A DNA stretch of 64,000 nucleotides from Sphingobium sp. CECT 9361 (lineage in GTDB: Bacteria; Pseudomonadota; Alphaproteobacteria; Sphingomonadales; Sphingomonadaceae): assembly GCF_918741285.1 (NCBI RefSeq), contig NZ_CAKKNC010000005.1, positions 180,109-244,108 of the forward strand, given 5' to 3'. The notes below the pieces were generated by a model. The model was given only the letters and a program-made list of their open reading frames with translations, was not told the origin of the DNA and did no database searches. A program made the position numbers and the translations under genes. Positions 46,156 through 55,164 of this stretch are shown piece after piece (position 1 is the first letter of the stretch; the number at the start of each line of letters is the position of its first letter).

Positions 46156-47790
46156 ATGGCGCGGTATATATTCATAACCGGCGGCGTGGTCTCCTCGCTT
46201 GGCAAGGGCCTTATGGCCGCCAGTCTTGCAGCATTGCTGCAGGCACGAGGATATCGCGTGCGAATCCGGAAGTTCGATCCTTATCTCAACGTCGATCCCG
46301 GCACGATGTCGCCGTATCAGCATGGCGAAGTTTATGTGACCGACGACGGGGCGGAGACCGATCTCGACCTCGGTCATTATGAGCGCTTTACCGGCGTCCC
46401 CAGTCGGCAGTCGGACAATGTGACGCAGGGTCGCGTCTATCAGACGATCATTACCAAGGAACGGCGCGGCGATTATCTGGGCGCGACGGTGCAAGTCATT
46501 CCGCACGTCACCGATGAGATCAAGGCGTTCGCGACGGCTGACACCGATGGCATCGATTTCGTGCTGTGCGAGATCGGCGGCACGGTGGGCGATATCGAAA
46601 GCCTTCCGTTCATGGAGGCGATCCGCCAGTTGCACAACGACCTCGGCCGTTTGCAGTCGATCTTCGTCCATGTGACGCTGGTGCCGTACATTGCGGCAGC
46701 GGGTGAACTGAAGACAAAGCCCACCCAGCACAGCGTGCGCGAACTGACGTCGCTGGGCATACAGCCGCACATCCTGCTGTGCCGGTGCGAGCAACCCTTG
46801 CCTGACAGCGAACGCGCGAAGATCGCGCTGTTCTGCAACGTACGCAAGGAAGCGGTGATTCCCGCGCTCGACGCGCCGAGCATCTATTCGGTGCCGACGC
46901 AATATCATGCCGAGGGACTGGATGACGAAGTGCTGCGTGCCTTCGGTATCGAGGGGGCCAAGGAGCCGGTGCTCGATCGCTGGATCGACATCATGGACCG
47001 TCATGCCAATCCCGAAGGCGAAGTGACTATCGGCGTTGTCGGCAAATATGTCGGCCTGCCTGACGCCTACAAGTCGCTCCATGAGGCGCTGGTGCATGGC
47101 GGCCTGCATAACCGGGTGAAGGTGCATATCCGCTGGATCGATGCGGAATTGTTCGAGAAGGACGATGACAGCATCACTGCTGCGCTTGAACCGCTGCACG
47201 GCATTCTGGTGCCCGGTGGCTTCGGTGTGCGCGGAAGCGAAGGCAAGATCGCGAGCGTCCGTTTTGCGCGTGAGCGGAACGTGCCGTTCTTCGGCATTTG
47301 TCTGGGTATGCAGATGGCCTGCATCGAAGGGGCGCGGAACACGGCGGGCATTGCCGATGCGTCCACGACCGAATTTGGTGAAACGAGCGAGCCGGTCGTC
47401 GGCCTGATTACCGAATGGATGGGATCGGCAGGCCTGCAGAAGCGGCAGGAAGGCGGCGATCTGGGCGGCACCATGCGGCTCGGCGCGTATCCGGCCAAGC
47501 TGAGCGGCAACAGCGTCGTCGCTGGCATTTATGAGACCGATGAAATCAGTGAGCGGCATCGTCACCGATATGAGGTGAACGCAGGCTATCGCGAACCGCT
47601 GGAAAAGGGCGGCCTCATCTTCTCGGGCATGTCCCCGGATGGCACTTTGCCCGAAATCGTCGAGCGGCCCGATCATCCCTGGTTCGTCGGAGTGCAGTTC
47701 CACCCGGAATTGAAATCCAAGCCTTTCGATCCGCATCCGCTATTTGCCAGCTTCATCGGTGCAGCGCTGAAGCAAAGCCGCCTCGTCTAA
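46156..47790 (+). CDS. pyrG: CTP synthase
   Basis: 544-residue enzyme that aminates UTP to CTP. The N-terminal synthase part starts [18 protein letters not shown] and holds [21 protein letters not shown]. The C-terminal glutaminase has the nucleophile Cys382 (FGICLGMQ) and a late FHPE. Length is canonical. It follows secG by 105 bp. Confidence 0.98.
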   Translation: MARYIFITGGVVSSLGKGLMAASLAALLQARGYRVRIRKFDPYLNVDPGTMSPYQHGEVYVTDDGAETDLDLGHYERFTGVPSRQSDNVTQGRVYQTIITKERRGDYLGATVQVIPHVTDEIKAFATADTDGIDFVLCEIGGTVGDIESLPFMEAIRQLHNDLGRLQSIFVHVTLVPYIAAAGELKTKPTQHSVRELTSLGIQPHILLCRCEQPLPDSERAKIALFCNVRKEAVIPALDAPSIYSVPTQYHAEGLDDEVLRAFGIEGAKEPVLDRWIDIMDRHANPEGEVTIGVVGKYVGLPDAYKSLHEALVHGGLHNRVKVHIRWIDAELFEKDDDSITAALEPLHGILVPGGFGVRGSEGKIASVRFARERNVPFFGICLGMQMACIEGARNTAGIADASTTEFGETSEPVVGLITEWMGSAGLQKRQEGGDLGGTMRLGAYPAKLSGNSVVAGIYETDEISERHRHRYEVNAGYREPLEKGGLIFSGMSPDGTLPEIVERPDHPWFVGVQFHPELKSKPFDPHPLFASFIGAALKQSRLV

Positions 47791-47843
47791 GAGGGGCTTG
47801 GATTCGCGCGCGCCTCGCCGCATAACGGCGGCGAGGGGGCCTC

Positions 47844-48521
47844 ATGGACATTACAGCACTTTACGCAAAGCTGCCGGAACATAGCTTGCTTCGGTCATTG
47901 GGGCCGGACGATCTGGCTTATCTGCTGACCGATGCGCGCGAGCATAAGGCGAAAAAAGGCGCGGTCCTTCTGCAGCAGGGCGATCCGGGGGATTTCCTGC
48001 TGATCCTCATGGAGGGGCGCGCGCGCGTGACGGTCTATTCCGCCAATGGGCGGGAAATCGTGCTGGAATATGTCGAGGCTGGCACAGTGCTGGGCGAAAT
48101 CGCGCTGATCGACGGCGGCTTGCGCACAGCCAGCGTCATCGCCCTTGGTCCTGTTCGCTACCTGACCTTGCCGCGCGCGGTGTTCGAGCGCGTGATTGCC
48201 GCCAATCACCGCATTGCGCTCCGCCTGATGCGGGAGCTGGCGATGCGGTTGCGGCTCGCCAATGAGACCATCGAAACGGACCGGGCCTATGGGGCCGCAC
48301 CGCGTCTCGCGCGGTTCCTCCTTCGATTGCTCAAGAACAGCGAAACCGGCGTCATCAGCCTTAGCCAGACCGAATTGGCGATGTTTGCCGGCATCAGCCG
48401 TGAGAATATCAACCGGCAACTCGCGCTGTGGGCACAGGGCGGTATCGTCGAACTGGAGCACGGCAAGATCCGCGTGATGGATGTCGATTCGCTGGAGGAA
48501 ATAGCCGACGCGATTGAATGA
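47844..48521 (+). CDS. Crp/Fnr family transcriptional regulator
   Basis: 225-residue regulator with an N-terminal cyclic-nucleotide-binding fold (LLQQGDPGDFLLILMEGRARV, then GEIALIDGGLRTASV) and a C-terminal winged HTH (LSQTELAMFAGISRENINRQL). No FNR-type cysteine cluster is seen, so a cNMP or other small ligand is more likely than an Fe-S sensor. A hairpin (CCTCGCCG 47813-47820 with CGGCGAGG 47829-47836) overlaps the ribosome-binding region and may limit translation. Confidence 0.9.
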   Translation: MDITALYAKLPEHSLLRSLGPDDLAYLLTDAREHKAKKGAVLLQQGDPGDFLLILMEGRARVTVYSANGREIVLEYVEAGTVLGEIALIDGGLRTASVIALGPVRYLTLPRAVFERVIAANHRIALRLMRELAMRLRLANETIETDRAYGAAPRLARFLLRLLKNSETGVISLSQTELAMFAGISRENINRQLALWAQGGIVELEHGKIRVMDVDSLEEIADAIE

Positions 48522-48580
48522 GCGGTGCGCCGCACGCTTGACAGCCCCGCAGCACAATGCCAATGCGCGGCTCCCTTCGG

Positions 48581-48655
48581 GGGCGCGTAGCTCAGTGGTA
48601 GAGCACACCCTTCACACGGGTGGGGTCGCAAGTTCAATCCTTGCCGCGCCCACCA
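48581..48655 (+). tRNA. tRNA-Val (CAC anticodon)
   Basis: 75-nt cloverleaf with CCA encoded. The acceptor GGGCGCG pairs with CGCGCCC. The anticodon stem CACCC/GGGTG encloses loop TTCACAC, giving anticodon CAC for GUG codons. The T-arm reads AAGTTCAATCCTT. It is the last core gene before the accessory region. Confidence 0.94.
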
Positions 48656-48665
48656 TTTGCAAATC

Positions 48666-48692
48666 CGGAAGCTTCCAGACGCTTCCGCATTT
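48666..48692 (+). terminator. Terminator after tRNA-Val
   Basis: Seven-bp arms CGGAAGC and GCTTCCG with an 8-nt loop, followed by CATTTTT. It lies 10 bp after the tRNA. Confidence 0.75.
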
Positions 48693-48873
48693 TTCCAAAA
48701 TACCAAAAAGTGTAGACGTGGCTGCTTCGCGTCCGCATGCGCCCGGGGGTCTTGAACATCCAGACGAATTCGCTGTGGGCATTCTGTCGCGGAGTATAGG
48801 AAAGGCGAAATCTGAAGCGGTCTCGCCTTCATGGTCGGTTTGGCGGCTAAGTTAAGCTAATCCCTGATGTAGT

Positions 48874-49278
48874 TTATGCCCCCCCCCCATGACCTGATTG
48901 CCTGTTCCGACGGTAGGCCTCGACCGGGGTTCTCCCGGCCAGGCCCGAGTGCCGACGCTGCGTGTTGTAATAGGTGATCCACCGGCCAAGGCCGACCCGC
49001 AGTTCCGAGCCGGTTTCGAAGGCATGGAGGTACACACACTCGTACTTCAGGGATCGCCAGATGGGTTCAATACAGACATTGTCCATCCATCGGCCCCGGC
49101 TTTCCATGCTGATACCAATATCGGCGTCAAGCAGCACGCTGGTGAAGGCTTGCGACGTACATTGGCTGCCCTGATCGGCATTGAAGATCTCTGGCTTGCC
49201 GAAGCGGGCCAGTGCCCCCTCCAGCGCCGCGACACAGAATCCAGCGTCCATCGTATTCGACAGCTCCCAGGCCAGCAC
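48874..49278 (-). pseudogene. IS3-family transposase remnant (OrfB, 3' part only)
   Basis: About 134 codons matching the C-terminal half of an IS3-family integrase: VLAWELSNTM, ALARFGKPEI, the second catalytic Asp in NADQGSQCTS, the Glu in CIEPIWRSLKYE, and the end ITYYNTQRRHSGLAGRTPVEAY. Similarity stops at 49278, so the first catalytic Asp and the N-terminal half are missing, and no OrfA precedes it. It is inactive on its own. The stop codon follows a run of ten C (48879-48888 on plus). It marks the left edge of the accessory region. Confidence 0.88.
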
Positions 49279-49431
49279 CATGCACATTGCCATCTTCACT
49301 TGCGGCAATTGCTGAGAAACTGGAGGCCAGATTCCAGATATGCGTGATCCAGTTTTATTGATCTTACGCAAAGTCGCGACATTGGCCACTGGCCTAAGCT
49401 GGCGGGGCATAAATTGGAGGATGTGATAGCA

Positions 49432-50955
49432 ATGGAAACTCGAGGATATACAACCGCAGCAGAGCATGTCGACGTGATCATCGTCGGCGCCGGAATTTCC
49501 GGAGTCGGCTCGGCCTATCGCTTGCAGCAGGACTGCCCGGAGAAAACCTATCTGGTGCTCGAGGGCAAAGATACTTTCGGCGGAACCTGGGAAACCCACA
49601 AATATCCCGGCGTGCGCTCGGATTCCGATCTCTACACTTTCGGCTACAGCTTCCGGCCATGGCTTGGCAACCCGATCGCGAGTGCCGAGGATATTCTGGC
49701 CTATATGGGCACGGTGATCGAAGAGAACGGGATCGGACCACGCATCCGTTATGGACATTGGATCACGTCCTGTTCCTTTTCCCGCGAAACCGACCTCTGG
49801 ACGGTCGAAGCCACCCGCAAGTCCGATGGAGCGAAGCTGGTCTTCACATGCAACTTCCTGTGGATGTGCCAAGGATATTATGATCACGAAACCCCTCACA
49901 TCCCCGATTGGGCGGGCATGGCCGACTATAAGGGTCTATTCGTTCACGCCCAGAAATGGGATCCCGCGACCGACTACACCGGCAAGCGGGTGCTGGTGAT
50001 CGGTTCGGGCGCGACTGCGGCAACGGTGGTTCCGGCATTTGCCGAAAAGGCGGCGCATGTCGTGATGCTGCAGCGCTCACCAACCTATTTCCTCTGCCGA
50101 CCGAACCAGAACGACCTGGCCGACCGCTTGCGCGAAATCGGCATGGACGAGCCGACCATCCACAGGGTGGCGCGTACTCAGATTCTCCACGATCAGCTGA
50201 ACTTCATCAATCGCTGCAATGCCGACTCGAACGAAGTATTCGAGGAACTCAAGACCAATATCCGCGCGTTTGCGGGTGAGGATTTCCCGATCGAGCCGCA
50301 CTTCGTGCCGAAGTACAAGGTCTGGCAGCAGCGCATCGCATTCTGTCCGAACGGCGACCTGTTCCAGGCGGCGGCTGCTGGCAAGGTCTCCGTGGTAACC
50401 GACACCATCGACAGGTTCACCGAAAAGGGCGTGCGCACTGCTTCGGGCGAGGAGATCGAGGCGGACATCATCGTCGCCTGCACCGGCTTCAACTTGCTGG
50501 TGATGGGCGGCATTCCGTTCACGGTCGACGGCAAGCCAATCGATTGGCACGAGACCGTTACCTACCGTGGCGCAATGTTCACCGGAGTGCCCAATATGGT
50601 CTGGGTCATGGGCTATTTCCGCGCGTCCTGGACACTGCGGGTTGAAATGATCAGCGAGTTCGTCTGCAAGCTGCTTAACAGCATGAGCGAGCGCAAGGCA
50701 AAGCGGGTCGAGGTGACCTACCGGCCACGGGACGAAAGCATGGCTCTGGCGGACTGGATCGAGGAAGACAATTTCAATCCTGGGTACCTGATGCGCGGCC
50801 TCAAGGATCTGCCCCGCCGCGGCGACCAGCCAGAATGGCGCCACAATCAGGACTACTGGGCCGAGCGTCACGAGTTACCGAACATCGACCTCGATGGCCC
50901 GGAATTCCTCTACGATGGCCAACGCACCAACGCAGAGCCATTGGTCGCGATATGA
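49432..50955 (+). CDS. FAD/NADPH Baeyer-Villiger-type monooxygenase (EthA-like)
   Basis: 507-residue flavoprotein monooxygenase. The first Rossmann motif is VGAGISGVGSAYRL, followed by FGGTWETHKYPG. The BVMO fingerprint appears as YKGLFVHAQKWD, with Tyr in the first position and the W-D ending. The second Rossmann motif VIGSGATAATVVPA binds NADPH. It would insert oxygen next to a ketone or oxidise a sulfur or nitrogen. ATG 49432 is chosen, with GGAGG 11 bp upstream. It stands alone on plus between the IS remnant and convergent etfA. Substrate unknown; EthA relatives accept aliphatic and cyclic ketones. Confidence 0.88.
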   Translation: METRGYTTAAEHVDVIIVGAGISGVGSAYRLQQDCPEKTYLVLEGKDTFGGTWETHKYPGVRSDSDLYTFGYSFRPWLGNPIASAEDILAYMGTVIEENGIGPRIRYGHWITSCSFSRETDLWTVEATRKSDGAKLVFTCNFLWMCQGYYDHETPHIPDWAGMADYKGLFVHAQKWDPATDYTGKRVLVIGSGATAATVVPAFAEKAAHVVMLQRSPTYFLCRPNQNDLADRLREIGMDEPTIHRVARTQILHDQLNFINRCNADSNEVFEELKTNIRAFAGEDFPIEPHFVPKYKVWQQRIAFCPNGDLFQAAAAGKVSVVTDTIDRFTEKGVRTASGEEIEADIIVACTGFNLLVMGGIPFTVDGKPIDWHETVTYRGAMFTGVPNMVWVMGYFRASWTLRVEMISEFVCKLLNSMSERKAKRVEVTYRPRDESMALADWIEEDNFNPGYLMRGLKDLPRRGDQPEWRHNQDYWAERHELPNIDLDGPEFLYDGQRTNAEPLVAI

Positions 50956-51011
50956 TTATAGGCTTCCGGCCGCATGCCTTTTGGGCAGATTGAACGCTAC
51001 TGTCCAATCGT

Positions 51012-51046
51012 CGAGATGTCATCTGTTCCGTACCGATGACATCTCG
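51012..51046. terminator. 12-bp perfect hairpin between BVMO and etfA
   Basis: Arms CGAGATGTCATC (51012-51023) and GATGACATCTCG (51035-51046) with an 11-nt loop. It lies between convergent genes. No T-run follows directly, so it may be an operator, transcript stabiliser or weak terminator. Confidence 0.5.
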
Positions 51047-51147
51047 ACCCGTATGATAAAAAGTCGCGCTCCAACGCCTGGCTCATCAGATCGTTTGCCG
51101 AGAAAGTTTGCCGTAATCTGCCTGGGTGGCGATCCTCGCCGGACTAT

Positions 51148-51172
51148 CCCCGGCGCCGCTGGGACGCCGGGG
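51148..51172 (-). terminator. GC-rich hairpin after etfA
   Basis: Arms CCCCGGCG and CGCCGGGG around a 9-nt loop, 25 bp beyond the etfA stop on the minus strand. Without a U-tract it is only a possible terminator. Confidence 0.4.
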
Positions 51173-51196
51173 ACATGTGCGTGCCTATAAAGTAGC

Positions 51197-52126
51197 TTAC
51201 AGCTTCTCGGTGAGTTCCGGCACGATCTTGAAGAGGTCGCCGACCAAGCCGATGTCGGCGACTTGGAAGATGGGGGCGTCCTCGTCCTTGTTGATGGCGA
51301 TGATGGTCTTTGAGTCCTTCATGCCGGCGAGATGCTGGATCGCGCCCGAGATGCCGATGGCGACATAGACTTCGGGTGCGACGATCTTGCCGGTCTGGCC
51401 GACCTGATAGTCGTTGGGGACATAGCCCGCATCGACCGCAGCACGGCTGGCGCCCACGGCTGCGCCAAGCTTGTCGGCGAGCGGGAAGATGTTAGCCTTG
51501 AACGTGTCGCCATCCTTGAGCGCGCGACCGCCCGAGACGATGATCTTCGCGCTGGTCAGTTCGGGGCGCTCCATCTTGGCGATCTCCGAGCCGATGAAGC
51601 TGGAGAGTCCCTTGTCCCCCGTAGAGGATACCGCCTCGACGGTGCCGGATCCGCCGGTGGCGTCTGCCTTCTCAAAGGCCGTGCCGCGCACGGTGATCAC
51701 CTTCTTGGCGTCCTTGCTCTTGACCGTGGCAATTGCGTTGCCCGCATAGGTGGGGCGCGTGAAGGTATCCTCGCTCTCGACCGAGAGGATGTCGCTGATC
51801 TGCATCACGTCGAGCAGCGCAGCTACGCGCGGGGCGATGTTCTTGCCGTTGGAGGTGGCGGGCGCGATGAACGCATCATGGTGGCTCATAAGCTCCACGA
51901 TCAGCGGCGCGACATTTTCCGGCAGCGCATTCGCAAAGGCGGCGTCATCGGCGACATGGACCTTGCCCACGCCAGCGATCTGCGCGGCGGCGCTCGCTGC
52001 AGCAGCGCAGCCGGAACCTGCGACGAGCAGATGCACTTCACCCAGTTTGCTGGCGGCAGTGACAGCAGCCAGCGTTGCATCCTTGACCGACGCATTGTCA
52101 TGTTCGACCCAAACGAGCGTCTTCAT
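51197..52126 (-). CDS. etfA: Electron transfer flavoprotein alpha subunit
   Basis: 309-residue ETF alpha chain. The C-terminal FAD domain has [50 protein letters not shown] and [12 protein letters not shown], the standard FAD site. With EtfB it carries electrons from acyl-CoA dehydrogenases to ETF-quinone oxidoreductase. Its start overlaps the etfB stop (ATGA). Being placed among acyl-CoA genes, it probably serves the dehydrogenase at 58916, though it may be the cell's general ETF. Confidence 0.96.
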   Translation of the reverse strand: MKTLVWVEHDNASVKDATLAAVTAASKLGEVHLLVAGSGCAAAASAAAQIAGVGKVHVADDAAFANALPENVAPLIVELMSHHDAFIAPATSNGKNIAPRVAALLDVMQISDILSVESEDTFTRPTYAGNAIATVKSKDAKKVITVRGTAFEKADATGGSGTVEAVSSTGDKGLSSFIGSEIAKMERPELTSAKIIVSGGRALKDGDTFKANIFPLADKLGAAVGASRAAVDAGYVPNDYQVGQTGKIVAPEVYVAIGISGAIQHLAGMKDSKTIIAINKDEDAPIFQVADIGLVGDLFKIVPELTEKL

Positions 52127-52869
52127 GCGGCTACTCCCATGGCTTTGAGTTTGGCGACCAGTTCATCAACGTCGGCGACCTTGATCCCGGCCTGACGCAC
52201 CGGCGGTTCGACAACCTTGAGCGTTTCGAGCCGGGGGCTGATGTCGACGCCATAGTCGGCGGGGGTCTTCTGCGCGAGCGGCTTTGACTTGGCCTTCATG
52301 ATGTTGGGCAGCGAGGCATAGCGCGGCTCGTTCAAACGCAGGTCGGTGGTGACGATCGCGGGAAGGGTGAGCTTCACCGTCTCCAGGCCGCCGTCGACTT
52401 CGCGCGTCACCGAGACGCTGTCGCCCTCGACCTCGACCTTGCTGGCGAACGTACCCTGCGGACGGCCCAGCAGCGCGGCGAGCATCTGGCCGGTCTGGTT
52501 GCAGTCATTGTCGATCGCCTGCTTTCCCAGGATGATCAGGCCAGCCAGCTCTTCTTCCTGCACCTTGGCGAGCAGCTTGGCCACGCCCAGCGGCTCCACA
52601 TCCTCAGCTTCGATCAGGATCGCCCGGTCCGCGCCCATGGCCAGCGCCGTGCGCAGCGTCTCCTGTGCCTTGGCCGGTCCGATCGAAACCACCACCACTT
52701 CCGTGGCAGCACCCTTCTCCTTGAGACGTAGCGCTTCTTCCACCGCGATCTCGTCAAAAGGGTTCATCGACATCTTCACATTGGCCAGGTCGACACCCGT
52801 TCCGTCCGCCTTCACCCGTGGCTTCACGTTGTAATCTATCACCCGCTTTACGGGCACGATAATCTTCAT
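52123..52869 (-). CDS. etfB: Electron transfer flavoprotein beta subunit
   Basis: 248-residue ETF beta chain with the start [14 protein letters not shown], the segment [19 protein letters not shown], and the signature [32 protein letters not shown] (split here as family landmarks). The start at 52869 has an AAAGGAAG ribosome site; the longer upstream frame is not needed. It binds AMP and docks on dehydrogenases through its recognition loop. Confidence 0.95.
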   Translation of the reverse strand: MKIIVPVKRVIDYNVKPRVKADGTGVDLANVKMSMNPFDEIAVEEALRLKEKGAATEVVVVSIGPAKAQETLRTALAMGADRAILIEAEDVEPLGVAKLLAKVQEEELAGLIILGKQAIDNDCNQTGQMLAALLGRPQGTFASKVEVEGDSVSVTREVDGGLETVKLTLPAIVTTDLRLNEPRYASLPNIMKAKSKPLAQKTPADYGVDISPRLETLKVVEPPVRQAGIKVADVDELVAKLKAMGVAA

Positions 52870-53299
52870 CGAGTGGCTTCCTTTCAATCTTTTTATATAA
52901 TCCTGCTGAGGTCCGTATTCTGCACCATGTTCGCACCGCAAATACAGGTACATAGCTAGCCGGAGAACAGGCTAAGCCTACATAGAGGGAGGCGCATTCC
53001 TCATGTGTATCAGGCACGGCAAAGGGTGTTTTACAGTACGGTTTCGAGCATCTTGCTTAAAGCTTCCCAATCCCGCTCGGCAAGTATTTGGATGCATGAA
53101 CGGGAGGCGGGGAGATGATTTCATGGATGTGGTAAGTAGGACATCCCGAGTCAGCTAAGCGCTATGGGGGTGATCCATTGAGCGCTTCAACCCAATCGAC
53201 ACATTCGTAGCCAGCAACGGCGCACTGAGACAAGTCGCTTCAATCTCGAAGAGCGTAGCACGACAGCTTTGATCGGCTTCGTCCTGCGTGGTTCATAAA
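52870..53299. other. 430-bp intergenic region between etfB and the LysR gene
   Basis: It contains the etfB promoter area (AT-rich TATATAAT on plus near 52900) and otherwise no recognisable gene, RNA or repeat. Frames here are short and lack coding bias. It could be a decayed gene or the scar of an earlier rearrangement. Confidence 0.45.
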
Positions 53300-54187
53300 T
53301 CAGTGCGGTGGCCCGGCCACTTCCTGAACCGCTTGCTGCAGCCATTCCATTACTGCCGAAACCCGCGCCAGCCGTCGCAGTTCGTGATGTACGACGACCC
53401 AGAAGCTGCGCTGGACCATGACTGCGTCTGCAAGCTGCGGTACCAGCACCGGATCGTTCAAGCCGATAAAATTGGGCAGGATTGCTACTCCAATCCCGCC
53501 ACGTACCATCGCATGCTGCACATTTATGCTGGAGCTTGCGAAATTCGGCGAGAGTTGCACGTCAACCTCATGCAGATAGCGCAGCTCGTCAGCATAAATG
53601 AAATCAGGGATGTAGCCGATCAATGTGCGGCTTCGCAGGTCCTCGATATCCTGCACTGCGCCATGATCACGGATATAGTCTCGCGAGGCATACAGGCCGA
53701 GCCGATAGTCCGCGAGTTTGCGCGACAGCAGCGCCCCGCGGGAGGGGCGAGCGAGCATGACTGCCATATCCGCCTCGCGCTTCGAGGGATTGAGAAAACC
53801 GTTTGTCGTCACGATTTCGAGCGATATGTCGGGATGACGCTCGTGGAACTGTGACAATTGGGGGGCGACTACCCACGTCGCAAACCCTTCTGACATGCTA
53901 ATCCGCACCGTTCCGGCATAACGACTGCGCTCTCCAGAAAGATCGCCACTGGCCGACAGCAGCGATCGTTCCATTTCCTCGGCATGGGCAAGCAGCTTTT
54001 TTCCGCTCGGTGTGAGTGCATGCCCGCGCGGCCCGACTTCGAACAGGCTGGTGTTGAGAGACGCCGCCAGCCGATCAATCCTGCGGCCGACCGTGGTTGC
54101 ATCCACCCCCAGCCGGGCCGCCGCCGTCGCCAGCGTCCGTCCGCGTTCGACCGCCAGAAAATAGCGGAGATCATCCCAATGTATCAT
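53300..54187 (-). CDS. LysR-family transcriptional regulator
   Basis: 295-residue LTTR. The N-terminal winged HTH reads DLRYFLAVERGRTLATAAARLGVDATTVGRRI-type (residues 4-36 region), followed by a coiled linker and a periplasmic-binding-like effector domain. The start at 54187 (MIHWDDLRYF) matches the family. It is divergent from the SDR gene with 150 bp between, the usual layout for a LysR activator and its target. It is the only dedicated regulator seen in the catabolic cluster. The inducer is unknown. Confidence 0.92.
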   Translation of the reverse strand: MIHWDDLRYFLAVERGRTLATAAARLGVDATTVGRRIDRLAASLNTSLFEVGPRGHALTPSGKKLLAHAEEMERSLLSASGDLSGERSRYAGTVRISMSEGFATWVVAPQLSQFHERHPDISLEIVTTNGFLNPSKREADMAVMLARPSRGALLSRKLADYRLGLYASRDYIRDHGAVQDIEDLRSRTLIGYIPDFIYADELRYLHEVDVQLSPNFASSSINVQHAMVRGGIGVAILPNFIGLNDPVLVPQLADAVMVQRSFWVVVHHELRRLARVSAVMEWLQQAVQEVAGPPH

Positions 54188-54198
54188 CGCACCCCTTC

Positions 54199-54212
54199 CT
54201 GCAATAATGCAG
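54199..54212. promoter_or_regulatory. Short inverted repeat in the LysR/SDR divergent region
   Basis: Five-bp arms CTGCA/TGCAG around ATAA, 12 bp upstream of the LysR start codon. LTTR sites are often imperfect dyads, but the T-N11-A pattern is not met exactly, so this is only a candidate operator. Confidence 0.25.
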
Positions 54213-54337
54213 CCTATCGATGCAATATGATCTATTAACAAGCAGAATGATTGGGTCTAGCGTGATCGTCATTCTTATTTTGGGTGGTCCGAATAGATGT
54301 GCCCTAAGGGGCGACAATACTTGGCAGGAGAGTAGAA

Positions 54338-55099
54338 ATGGACCTCCAATTACGCGGGAAGCATGCTGTCGTGACCGGCGCTTCGCAAGGGATCGGACTC
54401 GCCGTTGCGACGCTGCTGGCGGAGGAGGGGTGCGACCTAACCCTAGTGGCGCGGAACCGGACAAGTCTCCAGAATGCCGCTGACCAGATCGCCGCCGTAG
54501 CGCACGCCGTGCCGCGGTTGATCGTCGCTGACCTGTCTCAACCCGGCGCGATTGACGAATTGGCGAAGGAAGTGACGTCTCTGGACATCCTGGTCAACAA
54601 TGCCGGTGCGATACCGCCGGGTGGATTATTGGATATTTCATCCGAGCGATGGCGTGCCGCCTGGGATCTCAAGGTGTATGGTTATATTGACCTGACCCGC
54701 AGCCTTTATACGCTGCTCACAGTTAGTCGGGGCGTGGTGGTCAACATCATCGGAACGGCGGGTGAACGGCCTGATCCGTCCTATATTGCCGGTGCAGCCG
54801 GTAACAGCGCGCTGATGGCTTTTACCAAAGGCATGGCGAAGGGGGCTGCGGTTGACGGGGTGCGCGTCGTCGGCATCAACCCGGGGCCCGTACGGACGGA
54901 GCGGATCAAGCTGATGCTGCGTAATCAGGCGGAGCGCAAACTGGGGGATGCCGAACGCTGGCCGGAGCTGGTGGCGAACATGCCGTTTGGACGCATGGCG
55001 GAGCCACAAGAGATCGCCCAGGCCGTGGCGTTTTTGGCCTCGCCGCTATCGGCCTACACGTCCGGGGCGATCCTTACGATCGACGGAGGTGGCGCGTAG
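54338..55099 (+). CDS. Short-chain dehydrogenase/reductase with atypical active site
   Basis: 253-residue SDR fold. It has the nucleotide-binding TGASQGIG at 13-20, NNAG near residue 87 and the C-terminal INPGPVRTERI and LTIDGGGA. The canonical catalytic YxxxK is absent: around Tyr149 the sequence reads DPSYIAGAAGN, with alanine four residues after the tyrosine. It may be a divergent SDR subclass or a non-redox member. It is divergent from the LysR gene, convergent with the MFS gene, and probably under LysR control. Confidence 0.88.
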   Translation: MDLQLRGKHAVVTGASQGIGLAVATLLAEEGCDLTLVARNRTSLQNAADQIAAVAHAVPRLIVADLSQPGAIDELAKEVTSLDILVNNAGAIPPGGLLDISSERWRAAWDLKVYGYIDLTRSLYTLLTVSRGVVVNIIGTAGERPDPSYIAGAAGNSALMAFTKGMAKGAAVDGVRVVGINPGPVRTERIKLMLRNQAERKLGDAERWPELVANMPFGRMAEPQEIAQAVAFLASPLSAYTSGAILTIDGGGA

Positions 55100-55164
55100 T
55101 CGCTCTCCCTCTCTGACGTCATTGCCCATCGTGGGCTTCAAGCTGAGCGTTAGCTAGAGCGCTC

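Noticed and set aside
46087..47736. A 549-codon minus-strand frame antisense to pyrG
   Set aside because: pyrG is canonical along its whole length; the antisense frame is an artefact of third-position bias.
49279..49899. Extension of the transposase-remnant frame to 49899 on minus
   Set aside because: This part is antisense to the monooxygenase gene and has no transposase similarity; only the part up to 49278 is IS-derived.
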